A DNA stretch of 64,000 nt from NCBI GenBank assembly GCA_030407085.1, contig CM059584.1, positions 93,698,001 to 93,762,000 on the forward strand, in the 5' to 3' direction. This DNA comes from Trichopria drosophilae. Its lineage: Eukaryota; Arthropoda; Insecta; Hymenoptera; Diapriidae. The translations under genes were made by a program, and so were the position numbers. Shown here one piece after another: positions 45,106 through 56,161 of the stretch (positions are counted from its first letter, which is position 1; each line of letters starts with the position of its first letter). The notes under the pieces were generated by a model. That model had not been told where the DNA came from and did no database searches. It saw only the letters and a list, made by a program, of their open reading frames with translations.

Positions 45106-45934
45106 TGATGCTGACAAAATGTAGTCGATACGAAGAGTAACTTTTGTAAATTTTTGTATTGGTACTAGGTGCAGGTTTTCTGCAGTTTCCCTGCACTATT
45201 GCACACCGAATGGGGTACTTTGCGTAAATCGGCCGCAGCCGTGCGATGAGATAATGTCGGTAATGGCGAAGTCTGCTAATATCAAGAAATATTGATTTTC
45301 GGTTGCAGAGCTTGAAAATGAAAAAAGACAGTGAAGTCGTTGGCAAGTTTTGTGTTTTTCGGTAACCAGGCAGATCGCTTTACGCAGCCATCCGGATAAC
45401 ATCATTAGCGCATTTTTCTTGAAAAATTCCGTGTCAAGTTCCGTGTCGTGTTCCGTGCCAAGCGACCGAGTTTTCCGCCGAGTCCTCCGAGAAGTCGTGA
45501 TCGGTTGAATTCGAGTTATTGGTTCGGGTAGTCGAGTCGCAGAAAAGGACGCCAGGTGATATTCGGCAGAAACCCAGTATTGTAAATCCTCCAGGCGGCC
45601 GAAATTGAAGCTGGTGGTCGCCCACCTTCAAGAATTCTTCAATTTGTAATAGGCCCAGTCGAGGTCACCACTGGTACAGAGATGTCGCTCTCTTATTTAA
45701 TCGAGTCCGCAGAATTCGCATCCTTCGTTTGATCCATCGGTTTTTGTTTCGTTTCCTTCCGACATTTTGGTATCGTCGTCCAACTCGCTCGGTCGCGTCG
45801 TACGAGAACCGGACAGATTTCGCCACGGTCGATTTATCTCATCGTGAGAGAGTTAATAATAAAAAAAGTTTTGCTACAGAAAACGTGACAATTTTTTGTA
45901 ATACATCCCCGATTTTCACTCGACAATCGAAACA
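45106..45934. mobile_element. Solo LTR, 829 bp
   Basis: Begins TGATGC and ends AAACA (TG...CA), flanked by the exact 5-bp duplication GCCAC (45101-45105, 45935-45939). The opposite arm of the surrounding long-TIR element lacks it and reads straight through GAGCCACCCTGAAAA. That gives an independent empty-site control. A 5-bp duplication suits Ty3/gypsy or BEL/Pao families. It contains no retroviral coding sequence. Orientation is not certain. Confidence 0.85.
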
Positions 45935-46906
45935 GCCACCCTGAAAATTTTTTGTTCCGATTTTTCGGCTATCACGTATTTTGTTATACATATCGATCCG
46001 AAATGTTTGCTAGAGTTTTAGATTTTTTGAGTAACAGGTTGCCATACTGTAAGTGGTCAAATTTTCGTGCAGTAAATTTTTAAAAAATTTATATCTTCTA
46101 AACGGATCAATGGATTTTTACGATCCGAAGCGCATTTTGTTCAGAATTTCGTGAAGTATAATATTAAAAATAATGTGATTAAGAAAAAATTAAATTTCGA
46201 TAAAAAATACCCTTAATCATTTTTCATTCAAATTTTTGTGCCCTTTTCGATTTTTTCCTTTTTATGATAAAATGTTCCTTATTTCATCACTTTTGAACCC
46301 TACCAAGGGCATCTTGAAGCAGGGACAATTGTTCGAAATAGACACTTTTTACATAGTAAAACATTTTCATTTGACTTTGCATAATCTTTGAACGTATTTA
46401 TATTGAAAATAATTTATTTATATCTTATACAAAATTAATTGAATAAAAATATTTTCAAAGTTTATGTGTAGCCTTCATACAATAGAAGGCTTGGCTTTTT
46501 AGTTTTGCAATTTAATGTGAATATGTATTTAGTAGATTCATACATAGTTGTTAAACAGAATGTCCCAGACCATTAGTCCGTCCCATTTATAACCTATGGA
46601 CGAGATTCTGTACAAAAATGTAATTTTTTGACACAAAATGTAGAATATCTTGTAAAATATTATTTAGTTTTCAGTAATCATAACCTTAATACTTTTGTGC
46701 GCGGAATAATGAGACCAATTAATTGGTTTAAAGAAAATACATTAATCGGATCCCCCTAATATTTTCAGTAACAATGCATTTATACCGGTTTGAAGTTAAC
46801 AAATTGTTAACTTCAAACCTTTATAACTCAAAAAGTACTTAATAAAAAAATATTTTATTATAGTGTTTTGGAAAGCTCTCGAGATAAGCTATAAGAATAT
46901 GCAATA

Positions 46907-47102
46907 AAATGTAGGGGGTTCTATTTAAAAAAATAAGATTGACCTTGAAATGACCTTGAAGGACATGGTCAAGGTCAAAGTCAAGGTCATCATCTTACTC
47001 CCCGTTTGAAACCATACAACTTTACTATTGGACATTTTCTCCTAAGTGCATTCTAACTGAAGATATTAGGGGGGTCCGATACTTTTCGATGACCCTGTAT
47101 AT
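46907..47102. repeat. 196-bp repeat, copy 1 (mariner-like terminus, TCAAGGTCA cluster)
   Basis: Nearly identical to 47416-47611. It starts AAAATGTAGGGGGTTCTATT and ends CGATGACCCTGTA, so the complement strand begins TACAGGGTCATCG, like a Tc1/mariner terminus. Four copies of TCAAGGTCA or its complement lie at 46940-46948, 46951-46959, 46969-46977 and 46981-46989. It lacks a full left partner. Confidence 0.8.
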
Positions 47103-47109
47103 ACACGCA

Positions 47110-47141
<32 letters not shown>

Positions 47142-47144
47142 CAG
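47102..47144. repeat. (CACG)n/(CA)n microsatellite
   Basis: Simple repeat directly after the first 196-bp copy. No further structure. Confidence 0.85.
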
Positions 47145-47415
47145 CTACGTCACGTCGTTGATCCTGGGTGATGCCGAGAGCAGGACGCACACATTGTCTA
47201 CATAGGAGGCAGGGGTATTACGTATCTTTAATGTGTACTACTGAGAAATCAGTTGAAGTAAGGTTACAGCAGGTTGGGCCTTATTAAATAATTCATCCGG
47301 TCAACTAAGGAAAGATATCAGTGATCAGTTTTGACGGTTTACATTTTTGTACAGAATCTCGTCCATAGGTTATAAATGGGACGTACTAATGGTCTGGGAC
47401 ATTCTGTTTAACAAA

Positions 47416-47611
47416 TAAAATGTAGGGGGTTCTATTTAAAAAAATAAGATTGACCTTGAAATGACCTTGAAGGACATGGTCAAGGTCAAAGTCAAGGTCA
47501 TCATCTTACTCCCCGCTTGAAACCATACAACTTTGCTATTGAACATTTTCTCATAAGTGCATTCTAACTGAAGATATTAGGGGGATCCGATACTTTTCGA
47601 TGACCCTGTAT
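47416..47611. repeat. 196-bp repeat, copy 2
   Basis: Direct duplicate of 46907-47102, differing at only a handful of positions (for example CCCCGCTTGAAA versus CCCCGTTTGAAA). It keeps all four TCAAGGTCA motifs and the CCCTGTA end. It abuts the right inverted end of the element at 46549-47417. Confidence 0.85.
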
Positions 47612-47718
47612 ATTCGTGAATGTAATTGTAAAGATAGGGACCCCATGGTTCGTCAGTTCCATAGTATTTTGTGACTCCAAACCCTATCATGCAATAAAAA
47701 CAAAGACTTTGGATTCCA

Positions 47719-48121
47719 TCACCCAAACGAACTATTGTATACTCTCTCAATTTGGAACAGTGAAATCAGTTCATGCATCTGAGTTTTGCTTGTTAATGGA
47801 TCTTCAAATTTGTTTTTTAATTTTTTAAGAATTTGATCTAAATCAGAAAGTGTATTTTCAGTATGATCAACTACTGTTTTGTCAGTAGGTAGACGATTCG
47901 TAGTCGGCATCGGTGGGATCAACAGTATCAGAGGACTCACTTTCTGATTGAGAAGACAATTTCGGCCAACCCTTTTTATTTACCATCTTTCGACAGTCAA
48001 AGCAAAGATAAATTTTCTTTGGCACATTTTCCACGTTAAGAACTGGTCCCGGAACATAACGAACACTTTGATTGTTATGCTTTTTTAAGCCAAACGGATT
48101 TGAGCACTTCTTAAAAGGCAT
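47719..48121 (-). pseudogene. Cysteine-rich fragment of unknown protein
   Basis: Minus-strand frame from 48121 begins MPFKKCSNPFGLKKHNNQ, has KIYLCFDCRKMVNKKGW and a serine/acidic stretch, then shifts frame near 47885 and continues with TLSDLDQILKKLKNKFE to 47719. CSNPF plus a C-x2-C pair suggests a small zinc-binding N-terminal domain; I have a sense of similar N-termini in arthropod repeat-linked proteins but cannot name the family. It is probably the residue of the gene of the surrounding long-TIR element. Confidence 0.45.
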
Positions 48122-49223
48122 GTCCTTTCATAGAATTCCTTCTAAATATCCGATATTTCAGCAGATTATGGCAATATCGTAACCAATGAAATAATATTAA
48201 ATGTTAACTCTAAAAGCGGTAATGTGTTGAAACAATTTCCAAACTTGCAAAACATTCGACAAATATAACGGATGGTTACGGTAAGCTATCTTATGTACTA
48301 AACTGAAAACATTTCTCTAGCGGACACGAAACGCAGAGCTGCGAAAATGACGATCGCGACTAGCGGCAACAGGAATAATTAATGTATGCACCGTTTTCAA
48401 GCAGCACTGTTTCAATACAATCGATTCAAATAATAAAACTCTCTATTAATTCAAATGATGAAATTAAATTATTAATAAAATTAATAAAGTCGTGATGATG
48501 CACGAACAAATTTAAATGTTTCAAGTTAACTAAATACATATTCACGTTAAATTGGAAAACTAAAAAACCAAACCTCCTTTTGTATGAAGGCTACACATAA
48601 ACTTTGAAAATATTTTTCTTCAATTAATTTTGTATACGATATAAATAAATTATTTTCAATATAAATACGCTCAAAGATTATGCAAAGTCAAATCAAAATG
48701 TTTTACGATGAGAAAAGTGTCAATTTCGAAGATACGCATGACCGGAGCACGATTTGCGTGATGCGTTCCGTCATGTGATATCCTATAGCACCTACAATTG
48801 TCCCTGCTTCAAGATGCCCGTGGTACAGTTCAAAGGTGATGAAATAAGGAACATTTTGTGATAAAAAGAAAAAAAATCGAAAAGGACACAAGGGCCCAAA
48901 AATTTGAATGAAAAATGATTAAGGGTATTTTTTATCGAAATTTAATTTTTTCTTAATCACATTATTTTTAATATTATATTTCACGAAATTCTGAACAAAA
49001 TGCGCTTCGGATCGTAAAAATCCATCATTCCGTTTAAAAGATATAAATTTTTAAAAAATTTACTGTACGAAAATTTGACCCTTACTGTATGGCAACCTGT
49101 TACTCAAAAAATCTAAACTCTAGCAAAAATTTCGAATCGATATGTACAACAATATATGTGATAGCCGAAAAAATCGGAACAAAAAATTTTCAGGGTGGCT
49201 CTTTTTGCAGAGAATGCCCCATA

Positions 49224-50586
49224 TGTGTAATGAGTATACCATAAAAATTTCAAGTAATTTGGTGCATTTTTTTATCGAACTATGGAGAGTTGTGTTAAAA
49301 ACTTGATTTCGATACTGAAAATCGTTGTGTTTTTCATTTTTTATCTTAAAAACTACAAATCCTAGAAGAAAATGTTATATACAAAAAATATGTGATTCAA
49401 TGAGTTCTACAATATCATATTTTTTATTCTTCATTTTCACACATTTACTTTTTAGTAAATGTGTATGACCAATATACGTTACTTATACCGCTGTTCGCGC
49501 GCTCGACGTGTTTTAGAATCCGTCCGCTCAATTGTTATTGAATATTGTTAAATAAAACATTTAATTCAAACTTGTACTTGTATAAAAATTGAAAAACGAC
49601 GCACTATGTACGGAAAGAAATTAATCAAAACTGCTAACATTCTATTTAATATTTCATTTGTTACAGTCCCGCCCTCTAACCTTCCTCCAGGTGTTCGATG
49701 AGACTTGTTACATTCCTCATGTATTTATATTTTGAAACTAAGATCACTTGAAGCTATGAAGCTTTATAAAGTATACAGTTGTGAGTCATTTTTTTCTATA
49801 AAGACGTACTGAACGATTTATTTAGCATATGAATGCATTAATTAATTCTTAATAAGAGGTGTACACTTACATCCCATTAGAAAAATGAACGATCGAAAAA
49901 AAATATTCGTGCGCTTTACTTCATCTCGAATAACGCTTCATTAAGTATACTCTCGTACGCCTTGTTTCATTCCAAATAAGAATATGGTACGCTTAAATAT
50001 GACTATCAAAAGTGTACTCTTAAAAATCTTTCAAATGAGTACTATTAGAATGTCAATTTTACAAGTACATTTCCGGTACTTTTAAAGTGTACGCATCATT
50101 TTTTACCGTGGTAATAAGCCGTCAAATTCATTAAATTTATTAAGTATCATCCTGCGATACTTTCGATTCATTTATTAGTAAAATTTAAGAGTTGCCAATT
50201 TTTAACAGAGAATTAGAAAAATTTGCATGAACAAATGTTTAAAGAATTTAAAGAATTCAAATGGCGATTTGTTTATTCCGTGCTGTGAATAAAATGGGAT
50301 TCGTTAGACTGAAAATTATGAAATGGTTTTTTGTGCTCCTAGAAAACGAGAAATTATTAAGTATTGAAAAATTGAACCATTACCGAACCTTAATAATTCG
50401 GAATCCTATTTCTTGACCTCGAAGTATTCAAAAGGATTTAAAGTATAGACTACGTACAGTGTGAATACTTGTGAATGCTACGAATGCTACAAAAATTATT
50501 TACAACGATTCAGAAGTGAATAATTTTGAATCATTCTTCGTTTGATGGGCTGAGAACAAAAAACGATTCACATACGTGTAAAGGCT
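49224..50586. other. AT-rich DNA, no gene seen
   Basis: No recognisable element ends or coding frame. At the left edge (49224-49440) the composition is like the neighbouring element's. Confidence 0.4.
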
Positions 50587-50589
50587 TTA

Positions 50590-51044
50590 TGGCGCATTCA
50601 GACGAGAGCGACGTACGTCTCGCGCGCGATGGTTTCCTAATCGCGGAGTTATTGCGACTCGTAATAACATTAATTGAATAATCTCAGGTTATAATAGGTT
50701 TATTATTTAATTTTGTTCACAATCCACACATTTTCATGGAATTACTAATCAACCGTAGAATAATATACGCCTGTGAAGAGGGTTAAGTGTGAAATCGCCC
50801 GCGACATTTCGAATTTGTCGCATGATTTGACAGTTAACCAATACGGATTCCTCGCTGGCGTATATTATTCTATGGTTAATTAAGAATTTAATAAAATAAT
50901 GCGGAATATGAGTAAAATTAAATAATACACTAATTATAATCTGTGATTATTCCGTTAAACTTATAACGAATCTCAAAAACTCCGGGATTAGGATTTCATC
51001 GCGCGCGATGTGCGACAATACGTCGCTCTAGTCTGAATGCGCCA
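50590..51044. mobile_element. PIF/Harbinger-type MITE, 455 bp
   Basis: Inverted ends TGGCGCATTCAGACGAGAGC (left) and TGGCGCATTCAGACTAGAGC (right, complement) followed by GACGTA, flanked by TTA on both sides (50587-50589, 51045-51047). A 3-bp TTA/TWA duplication is typical of PIF/Harbinger. It contains a second, smaller inverted-repeat element. Confidence 0.75.
50751..50877. mobile_element. Small MITE nested in the Harbinger-type MITE
   Basis: Arms AACCGTAGAATAATATACGC and AACCATAGAATAATATACGC (complement) enclose about 85 bp. Non-coding. Flanking duplication unclear (AAT-like). Confidence 0.65.
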
Positions 51045-51047
51045 TTA

Positions 51048-52162
51048 GGGAATCAAAAGAATTAAAAACATAATATTTCAATTCCATCCGGAGAGTAAAT
51101 AAGAATTGATACACGTGGACAGATTTTAGGGGTTCAGAAGAATTGGAAACGCTATATTTCAATTCCATCCTGAGGATAAGTCGAGAGGTTGCACTGTATT
51201 AAGAAAATCAGTATTCTAACTGGTGTAAAATGTATTGTTATTGCTATTCTTAGTAAAGTGGGTTTTAACTGTTGTTACAATTCTAATACCGATAAGTAAA
51301 TCTCTTTGTGTATGCTTAAAATTGTTCTATTAATTCATTTTATTTATTTAACCCATCAAGTAAGAAGTCTCGTTCGTGATTTACTACTAAAAACACCGCA
51401 AATCTATAAAAACATATATAACAATGTTATTATTTGCTAATAAAAAAAATTATATTTATATAAAACAGTGAACGCAGTTTATTTTATCCCTAACAATGAA
51501 TTATGTCATTGTAACTTTTACTAAATCATTAATTTGACTAATGGAGTAATATTAATTTTGTATTAACAATATAGGTCGTCCCCGGGAGTGTCAACATGCT
51601 ACCGTGTTGGAGAGTCTAATAGAAGCATTTCAGAGTTTGTTCTGGTAAATTTCGAGTATGCGTACGTCTTTTATGTCTATTTGTTTAGCAAATTAGCACT
51701 CGGCGTCGATTTGGAAATCATGAAAGTGCCATGCTAAGTTTATAAAAATGTATATAGCACTATAATGATATAGAACTGTTTACTAATTCATAAAGAACAA
51801 GAACGAGTACCGCTTCAAATTACAAACTTCAAACACTATAGCATTTGAATGTACATATAGTTAGTAATAAGATAAATGATAATGACTTTATTATAGTCAG
51901 CTTTTAAATGCGCTAGACCACTATCTGCCACTCCTAAGCCTGTATGGAAGCATGAAGGAAGGTTGGTGATTTTTAGTCTATTATTTATACAACTTCATAG
52001 GAAAATTGAATATTAAATCTAAAATATAATCCAAAAGATAGTAAAAAGTAAAATATTAAATACAGGCGTGTATACTAGTTACACCCACAGACGGCAAATG
52101 TTTGCGATACCGCCCCCGTAACTACTCACATGGACTGTGAGCGTCGAGGCAGCGCGTCGCGG
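51048..52162. other. AT-rich DNA, no gene seen
   Basis: Nothing recognised. GC content rises from about 52080 as the RAG1-like element's left end approaches. Confidence 0.4.
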
Positions 52163-52559
52163 CCGACAGACGCACATTGGGGACGCAAAGAGTTGTCGCG
52201 GACAAACCACCTTTTAGAGAGCAATTGTTGACCGATTTCAAAGTTTTTTTTTTAAATACACGTAATGAAATTCTGCAGAATTCTGTGTGGCTCGATTTCC
52301 AAATATTATGTTTTATTAATTGTTAGAAAACAACCAAATTTAAAAAATAACTTTTTGCGAAAGATTCTGCGGTCATAAAAAGAGGTCTCCGGTTTCCGGG
52401 AGCGATTAGAATACGTTTTCCTTACATATTTTGATGTGCTCACCACGAATCCCAAGACCGTTTTATCCCATCTTGTCAAGATTTGTTCGTAACATCAAAA
52501 AACATGGCGGATTTTACGTAGCAGAAAGACTTTTTTTGAATATTGACGGATTTACTTGC

Positions 52560-52970
52560 GTCTTGGTATCTAAGAGTTTTTACGGTCAGTGATGGCGAAT
52601 CTGAAGTCAGATTTTGAAAATTCAAAATGGAGGAGACAACATGGTGAACGAATTAAATTTTTTTTAATTTATACGAATCTTTTTAATTATGGAGTTTTAG
52701 GGTTGCTGATTACAAATCTGAAGTCAGATTTTCAAATTTAAAAATTGTAAATTCAAAATGGGGGATCCAATATTGTGGATAAGTTTAAAAAAAAATACAT
52801 TTTTATTAAAGAATTAGTTTGTAAGGGTTTTTTTTTGGTTTCTGATTATGAATGTGAAGTCACAGTTTAAAAAATCAAAATGACAAATACAATGGCAGAC
52901 TAATTTTAGAAATTTAGGGGTTTTTGGGTCGCTAATTGCGAATCTACAATTAGATATTAACAATTTTGAA
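52560..52970. repeat. Degenerate tandem repeats of about 110-130 bp
   Basis: Four diverged copies, each with GCGAATCTGAAGTCAGATTT-like then AAATTCAAAATGG-like words, near 52593, 52707, 52848 and 52930. The first also pairs with the right arm near 55790-55840, so the terminus may once have been longer. Confidence 0.55.
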
Positions 52971-53229
52971 AATCATCCATGCATTCATGTAAACCGCACA
53001 ATGGCACTGGTTGCTAATTGAGATTTCAGTTTTATAATTAAATCGCTTTCAGCCGACCCCAGAGTCAACGAACGAGGATGTAGCGATTATCTAACTCCAT
53101 TTCTTTTTTTTGTACTTTTATTTTAATTTTTTATTCTTTTTTTTTTTGTATTTTCTTTATTTTTATATATTTTTTTATTTTATTACTTTTTACAGGTTTA
53201 ATATTCTTATTTACTGTTTTAACAACTCT

Positions 53230-55732
53230 TTACTGTCTTGAAGCAAACTTTTTTTGTTTTGGATTTATTTTTCTCAGCTCTGCAATGTATGGATTTGATG
53301 AAGCCAGCAGAAAGTGCAATAGATCCGTATTGGTATAGATCCGGGAATCTCTTCTTGTGCCGCGTACTCTAGTTGACTTCGCAACTGTATTTTGTGCTTC
53401 CAGTAATTCCTCGGTATACACGCAAACAAAAATGCGACTGTAGCGGTATCTTTTTCCTCCGCTAATATGGCAGCCAACTTTGTATGTCGTAATAGCGTCG
53501 ATGTTAATCCGCGTTGGCATAAATTGATACAACTACTATGAAGACAGGCCCCATAACACCAAAGAATGGGATGCACTCTCTAAAAGCATCGTGTCGACAC
53601 TATCTTACCACCAACCTTATGCCGCACGAGTATCGAACTTCGGCATACGTCTGTATCATCAACGGCATACCGTGCACTGAGAGAACTTTGGTGTAGCACT
53701 ATACTATCGGGAACATCAGCTGCACTAACCAAGGGAAACGTGCCGCCCGTAGCCTTCGGGCAGACGCTTTCCCAATTTAGTGCAACAGCTGCCCTAAGCT
53801 TAGTGTAACCCGTGTCCGAACGGCAAGGCGCGAGAAAATCCCTTAGTTCCATTACAGGTTTCGATACATAAAAATAATATAAAAACAACATGTATTTACA
53901 TTCTTATCTACTCTGCGTTCTTTATTTACATATCAGGACAGGTACAGGAAAGGTAATTATAAACAAATAATGTAAACAAACAACTAGTTCTCGAGACGGC
54001 ATTTATATCACGCATATCGGGCAGCAGATGTCAAATCTCTTAGGGTAGCAGTTGCCCTAAATTTGGCGCAGCATTTGTCGTAAAGCGATCGGACTGCTGT
54101 TGCACGATAGACCGTACATGTGCATAACCGGTCTTCTCTCAGTGTGGCGGTATGTCGATATGTATAGCGAGCGACGCGAGCAACGGAAGCAATGAGCCGC
54201 AGTTTTGTAGCATACTGATCGTACACTGATGTTCTTCTCTCGTTTACTTCGTTTGGTGTTGTTATTAGTGTTTTAACTATATAAATGAGTGAAATATATG
54301 AATTGTTCGCGAATAAAAGACGAAGATCGATACATTATTCGTCTATTTAGTTTTCCATTAGCCAGTTAACCTCAAATGTTATTGGGTTTAAGTTGCAAAT
54401 GGAAAACCCTCATAAATTTCCAATTTCCTTTATTCCCTACACTACGTATGTGTCGTGTTGTTTATGCAATCGTGGTATATATATCTCGCTCTAATAGTAT
54501 TGTGAACGGCCGTCTTTCAGCAGAATAATTTTATACAAACGTGCTGCTAGCAGAAAGAAACCGTTACTGTATATTATACCAATATACCGCAGAGCCTTCA
54601 GACTTTTTTGCGTGTAGAAACCTAGAGGAAGTGACAATGTCTCGATAACTTGCGCTCCATGTAAGAGCACTTTATACACAGAGGCAGGCATGTAAAACCA
54701 TGGATACAATTTTACAAACAGCTCTGCAGTTTCAAAAGCATATTGTTCAAATTTCTCTACATTGGTATGCTCTGCTGACGTCATTGTTTTAAAATTATGT
54801 AGAATTTGTATATCAATTCTTCATTTACACCATTAATTTGACTGCTTACTTTGAAGTTGGTGGAAAACTTTCTAGTGGTATTCCCGTCATTTGTTGCTCC
54901 GCTTCCTTGCTTTGGGACGTCAATAAGCAATCCCAATTGTTCTCTAAACTGTTGCTGAATTCGCAGTTTAGTACTCTGCATTAGCTCTTTATTTTCTTTT
55001 TTCACAGCCCACTTTTTGATGTTTATCCTATATGCAAAATACACTCTATAAACCTTATCCAGGCATGGAGCGTTGATAATCCAAATTGTAGTGCTGTTAT
55101 ATGGTTTTGTACACTTTTACTTCTTCGAAGTTTGTCGAGTTTATTAATTTCACTTGGCTTCGTCCGACATATACAACATACTGCTGCAGAAGATGTGCCG
55201 GAGTTCAATTGAACGACTTTACCGTCAACCATAGTACACTGTAATTCGTGTTCTACGGAGACCTCGCATTCTCCTTTGAAGATTGTTGTTAGTACAAGAT
55301 TTTTTATTTGATCCTTAATATCTTCATATTCTGCAAGTGTTTTTTGAGGAGTATCTTTTGAGAAATCAAATTTTATGGGCCTACAGTAGATCATAGAACC
55401 TGGCACTGGATTTCTCCAAATGACAATCGGTTTATCAGATACAGTTGATACTTATAATGGAACAAGAGCAACGGAGAAAATACTTTCATCCGAACAGCTT
55501 AGATAGAAAACCTTTGCTTATAAGTAGATAATCCTGACGCTCCATCACATCCCCATTTCGATATTATGTGTAGATTAATATTTTTGCGTTCATTGAATTC
55601 TTTCGGAAGAATCTCGGGGATATTGAATAATCTTTCGACTGTATGGTTAAGAAGTGCCTGTAATTCGATTGTTGCACTGCTCTTTATAATAGAGATAGCT
55701 GAATCATCGGGATAGCACTCATTTTTGGCCAT
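53230..55732 (-). pseudogene. RAG1/Transib-like transposase remains
   Basis: Reading from 55732: NECYPDDSAISIIKSSATIE; KWGCDGASGLSTYKQ (about 55555), comparable to the CDG-x-x-x motif around the first catalytic aspartate of RAG1; CRPIKFDFSKDT (about 55380) and CCICRTKPSE (about 55190), comparable to RAG1's CCKPL and zinc-binding C-x2-C; STLHAWIRFIECILHIGYRI (about 55060), where the second aspartate would be expected but is not seen; LGLLIDVPKQGSGATNDGN (about 54910); ETAELFVKLYPWFYMPASVY (about 54710). After a gap of about 1 kb, TEELLEAQN and TNTDLLHFLLASSNPYIAEL (about 53410, 53310) match the C-terminus. Frames break near 55500, 55030 and 54785. The N-terminal half is absent. Family assignment is from recalled motif order and is firm only at the level of RAG1/Transib-like. 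Confidence 0.68.
53545..54490. other. Unidentified insertion splitting the RAG1-like gene
   Basis: Higher GC than the flanks. It holds imperfect repeats of a GCAACAGCTGCCCTAA-like block (about 53778, 54046, 54090) and two minus frames (53580-53891, 54008-54226) that are not recognised. I could not define its ends or a target duplication. Confidence 0.4.
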
Positions 55733-56161
55733 CCAAAAAACTTTAAATGAAAAGTGTCATAAAAATTAATAACAATTTCTAAAACTATTCCACCATTGTA
55801 TTTGTCATTTTGAATTTTGAAAATCTATGAAAATCTCGCCATGTTTTTTGAGGTTAAGAACAAATCTTGACAATATGAGATAAAACGGTCGTGGGATTCG
55901 TGGTTAGCACATCAAAATATGTAAAGAAAACGTATTCTAATCGCTCCCTGAAACCGGAGACCTCTTTTTGTACCGCGGAATCTTTCGCAAAACGTTATTT
56001 TTTAAATTTGGTTGTTTTCTAAAAATTAACAAAACTTATTTATTTGAATTCTGAGAATTTCATTACGCGTATTTAACAAAAATTTTAAATCGGTCAAAAA
56101 TTCCTCTCTAAAAGGTGGTTTGTCCGCGACAACTCTCTGCGTCCCCAATGTGCGTCGTCGG

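Larger units (their letters stand above)
46549..47417. mobile_element. Inverted-repeat element nested in the long-TIR element
   Basis: Inverted ends of about 65 bp beginning TTGTTAAACAGAATGTCCCA, with ATTTATAACCTATGGACGAG in both arms (46549-46615 and 47343-47417). Between them lie one copy of a 196-bp repeat (46907-47102), its truncated inverted partner (GATCCCCCTAATAT, about 46745-46790), a 14-bp hairpin CTTCAAACC... near 46790-46820, and a (CACG)n/(CA)n tract (47102-47144). No coding frame of interest. The relation between the ends and the internal repeat is unclear. Confidence 0.6.
45079..49221 (-). mobile_element. TA-flanked element with about 0.6-kb inverted termini
   Basis: Left end TGAGGCATTCTCTGC (45079) and right-end complement TGGGGCATTCTCTGC (49221) sit next to TA (45077-45078, 49222-49223). 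The match continues for about 600 bp: left 45079-45105 plus 45940-46536, right about 48530-49221, with about 70 extra bases in the right arm near 48710-48790. The left arm is split by a solo LTR. The interior holds a decayed cysteine-rich reading frame on the minus strand (47719-48121), repeats of another family and a nested inverted-repeat element. No DDE motif survives, so the superfamily is open. Confidence 0.75.
52173..56152 (-). mobile_element. RAG1/Transib-like element with about 0.33-kb inverted termini
   Basis: Left arm 52173-52510 and right arm 55837-56152 are near-complements. Both outer ends read CACATTGGGGACGCA inward; the match continues outward for about nine more, imperfect bases, so the true border may be near 52163 and 56161. 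CACATTG resembles the CACWATG heptamer of Transib ends. The 5-bp flanks (AGACG, CGTCG) are not a clean duplication. The left subterminal region has degenerate tandem repeats (52560-52970). The interior carries minus-strand remains of a RAG1-like transposase interrupted at about 53545-54490. Confidence 0.72.

Noticed and set aside
52173..56152. Clean Transib 5-bp target duplication
   Set aside because: The 5-bp flanks (AGACG and CGTCG) do not match, and inverted similarity runs a few bases outside CACATTG, so I did not claim a duplication.
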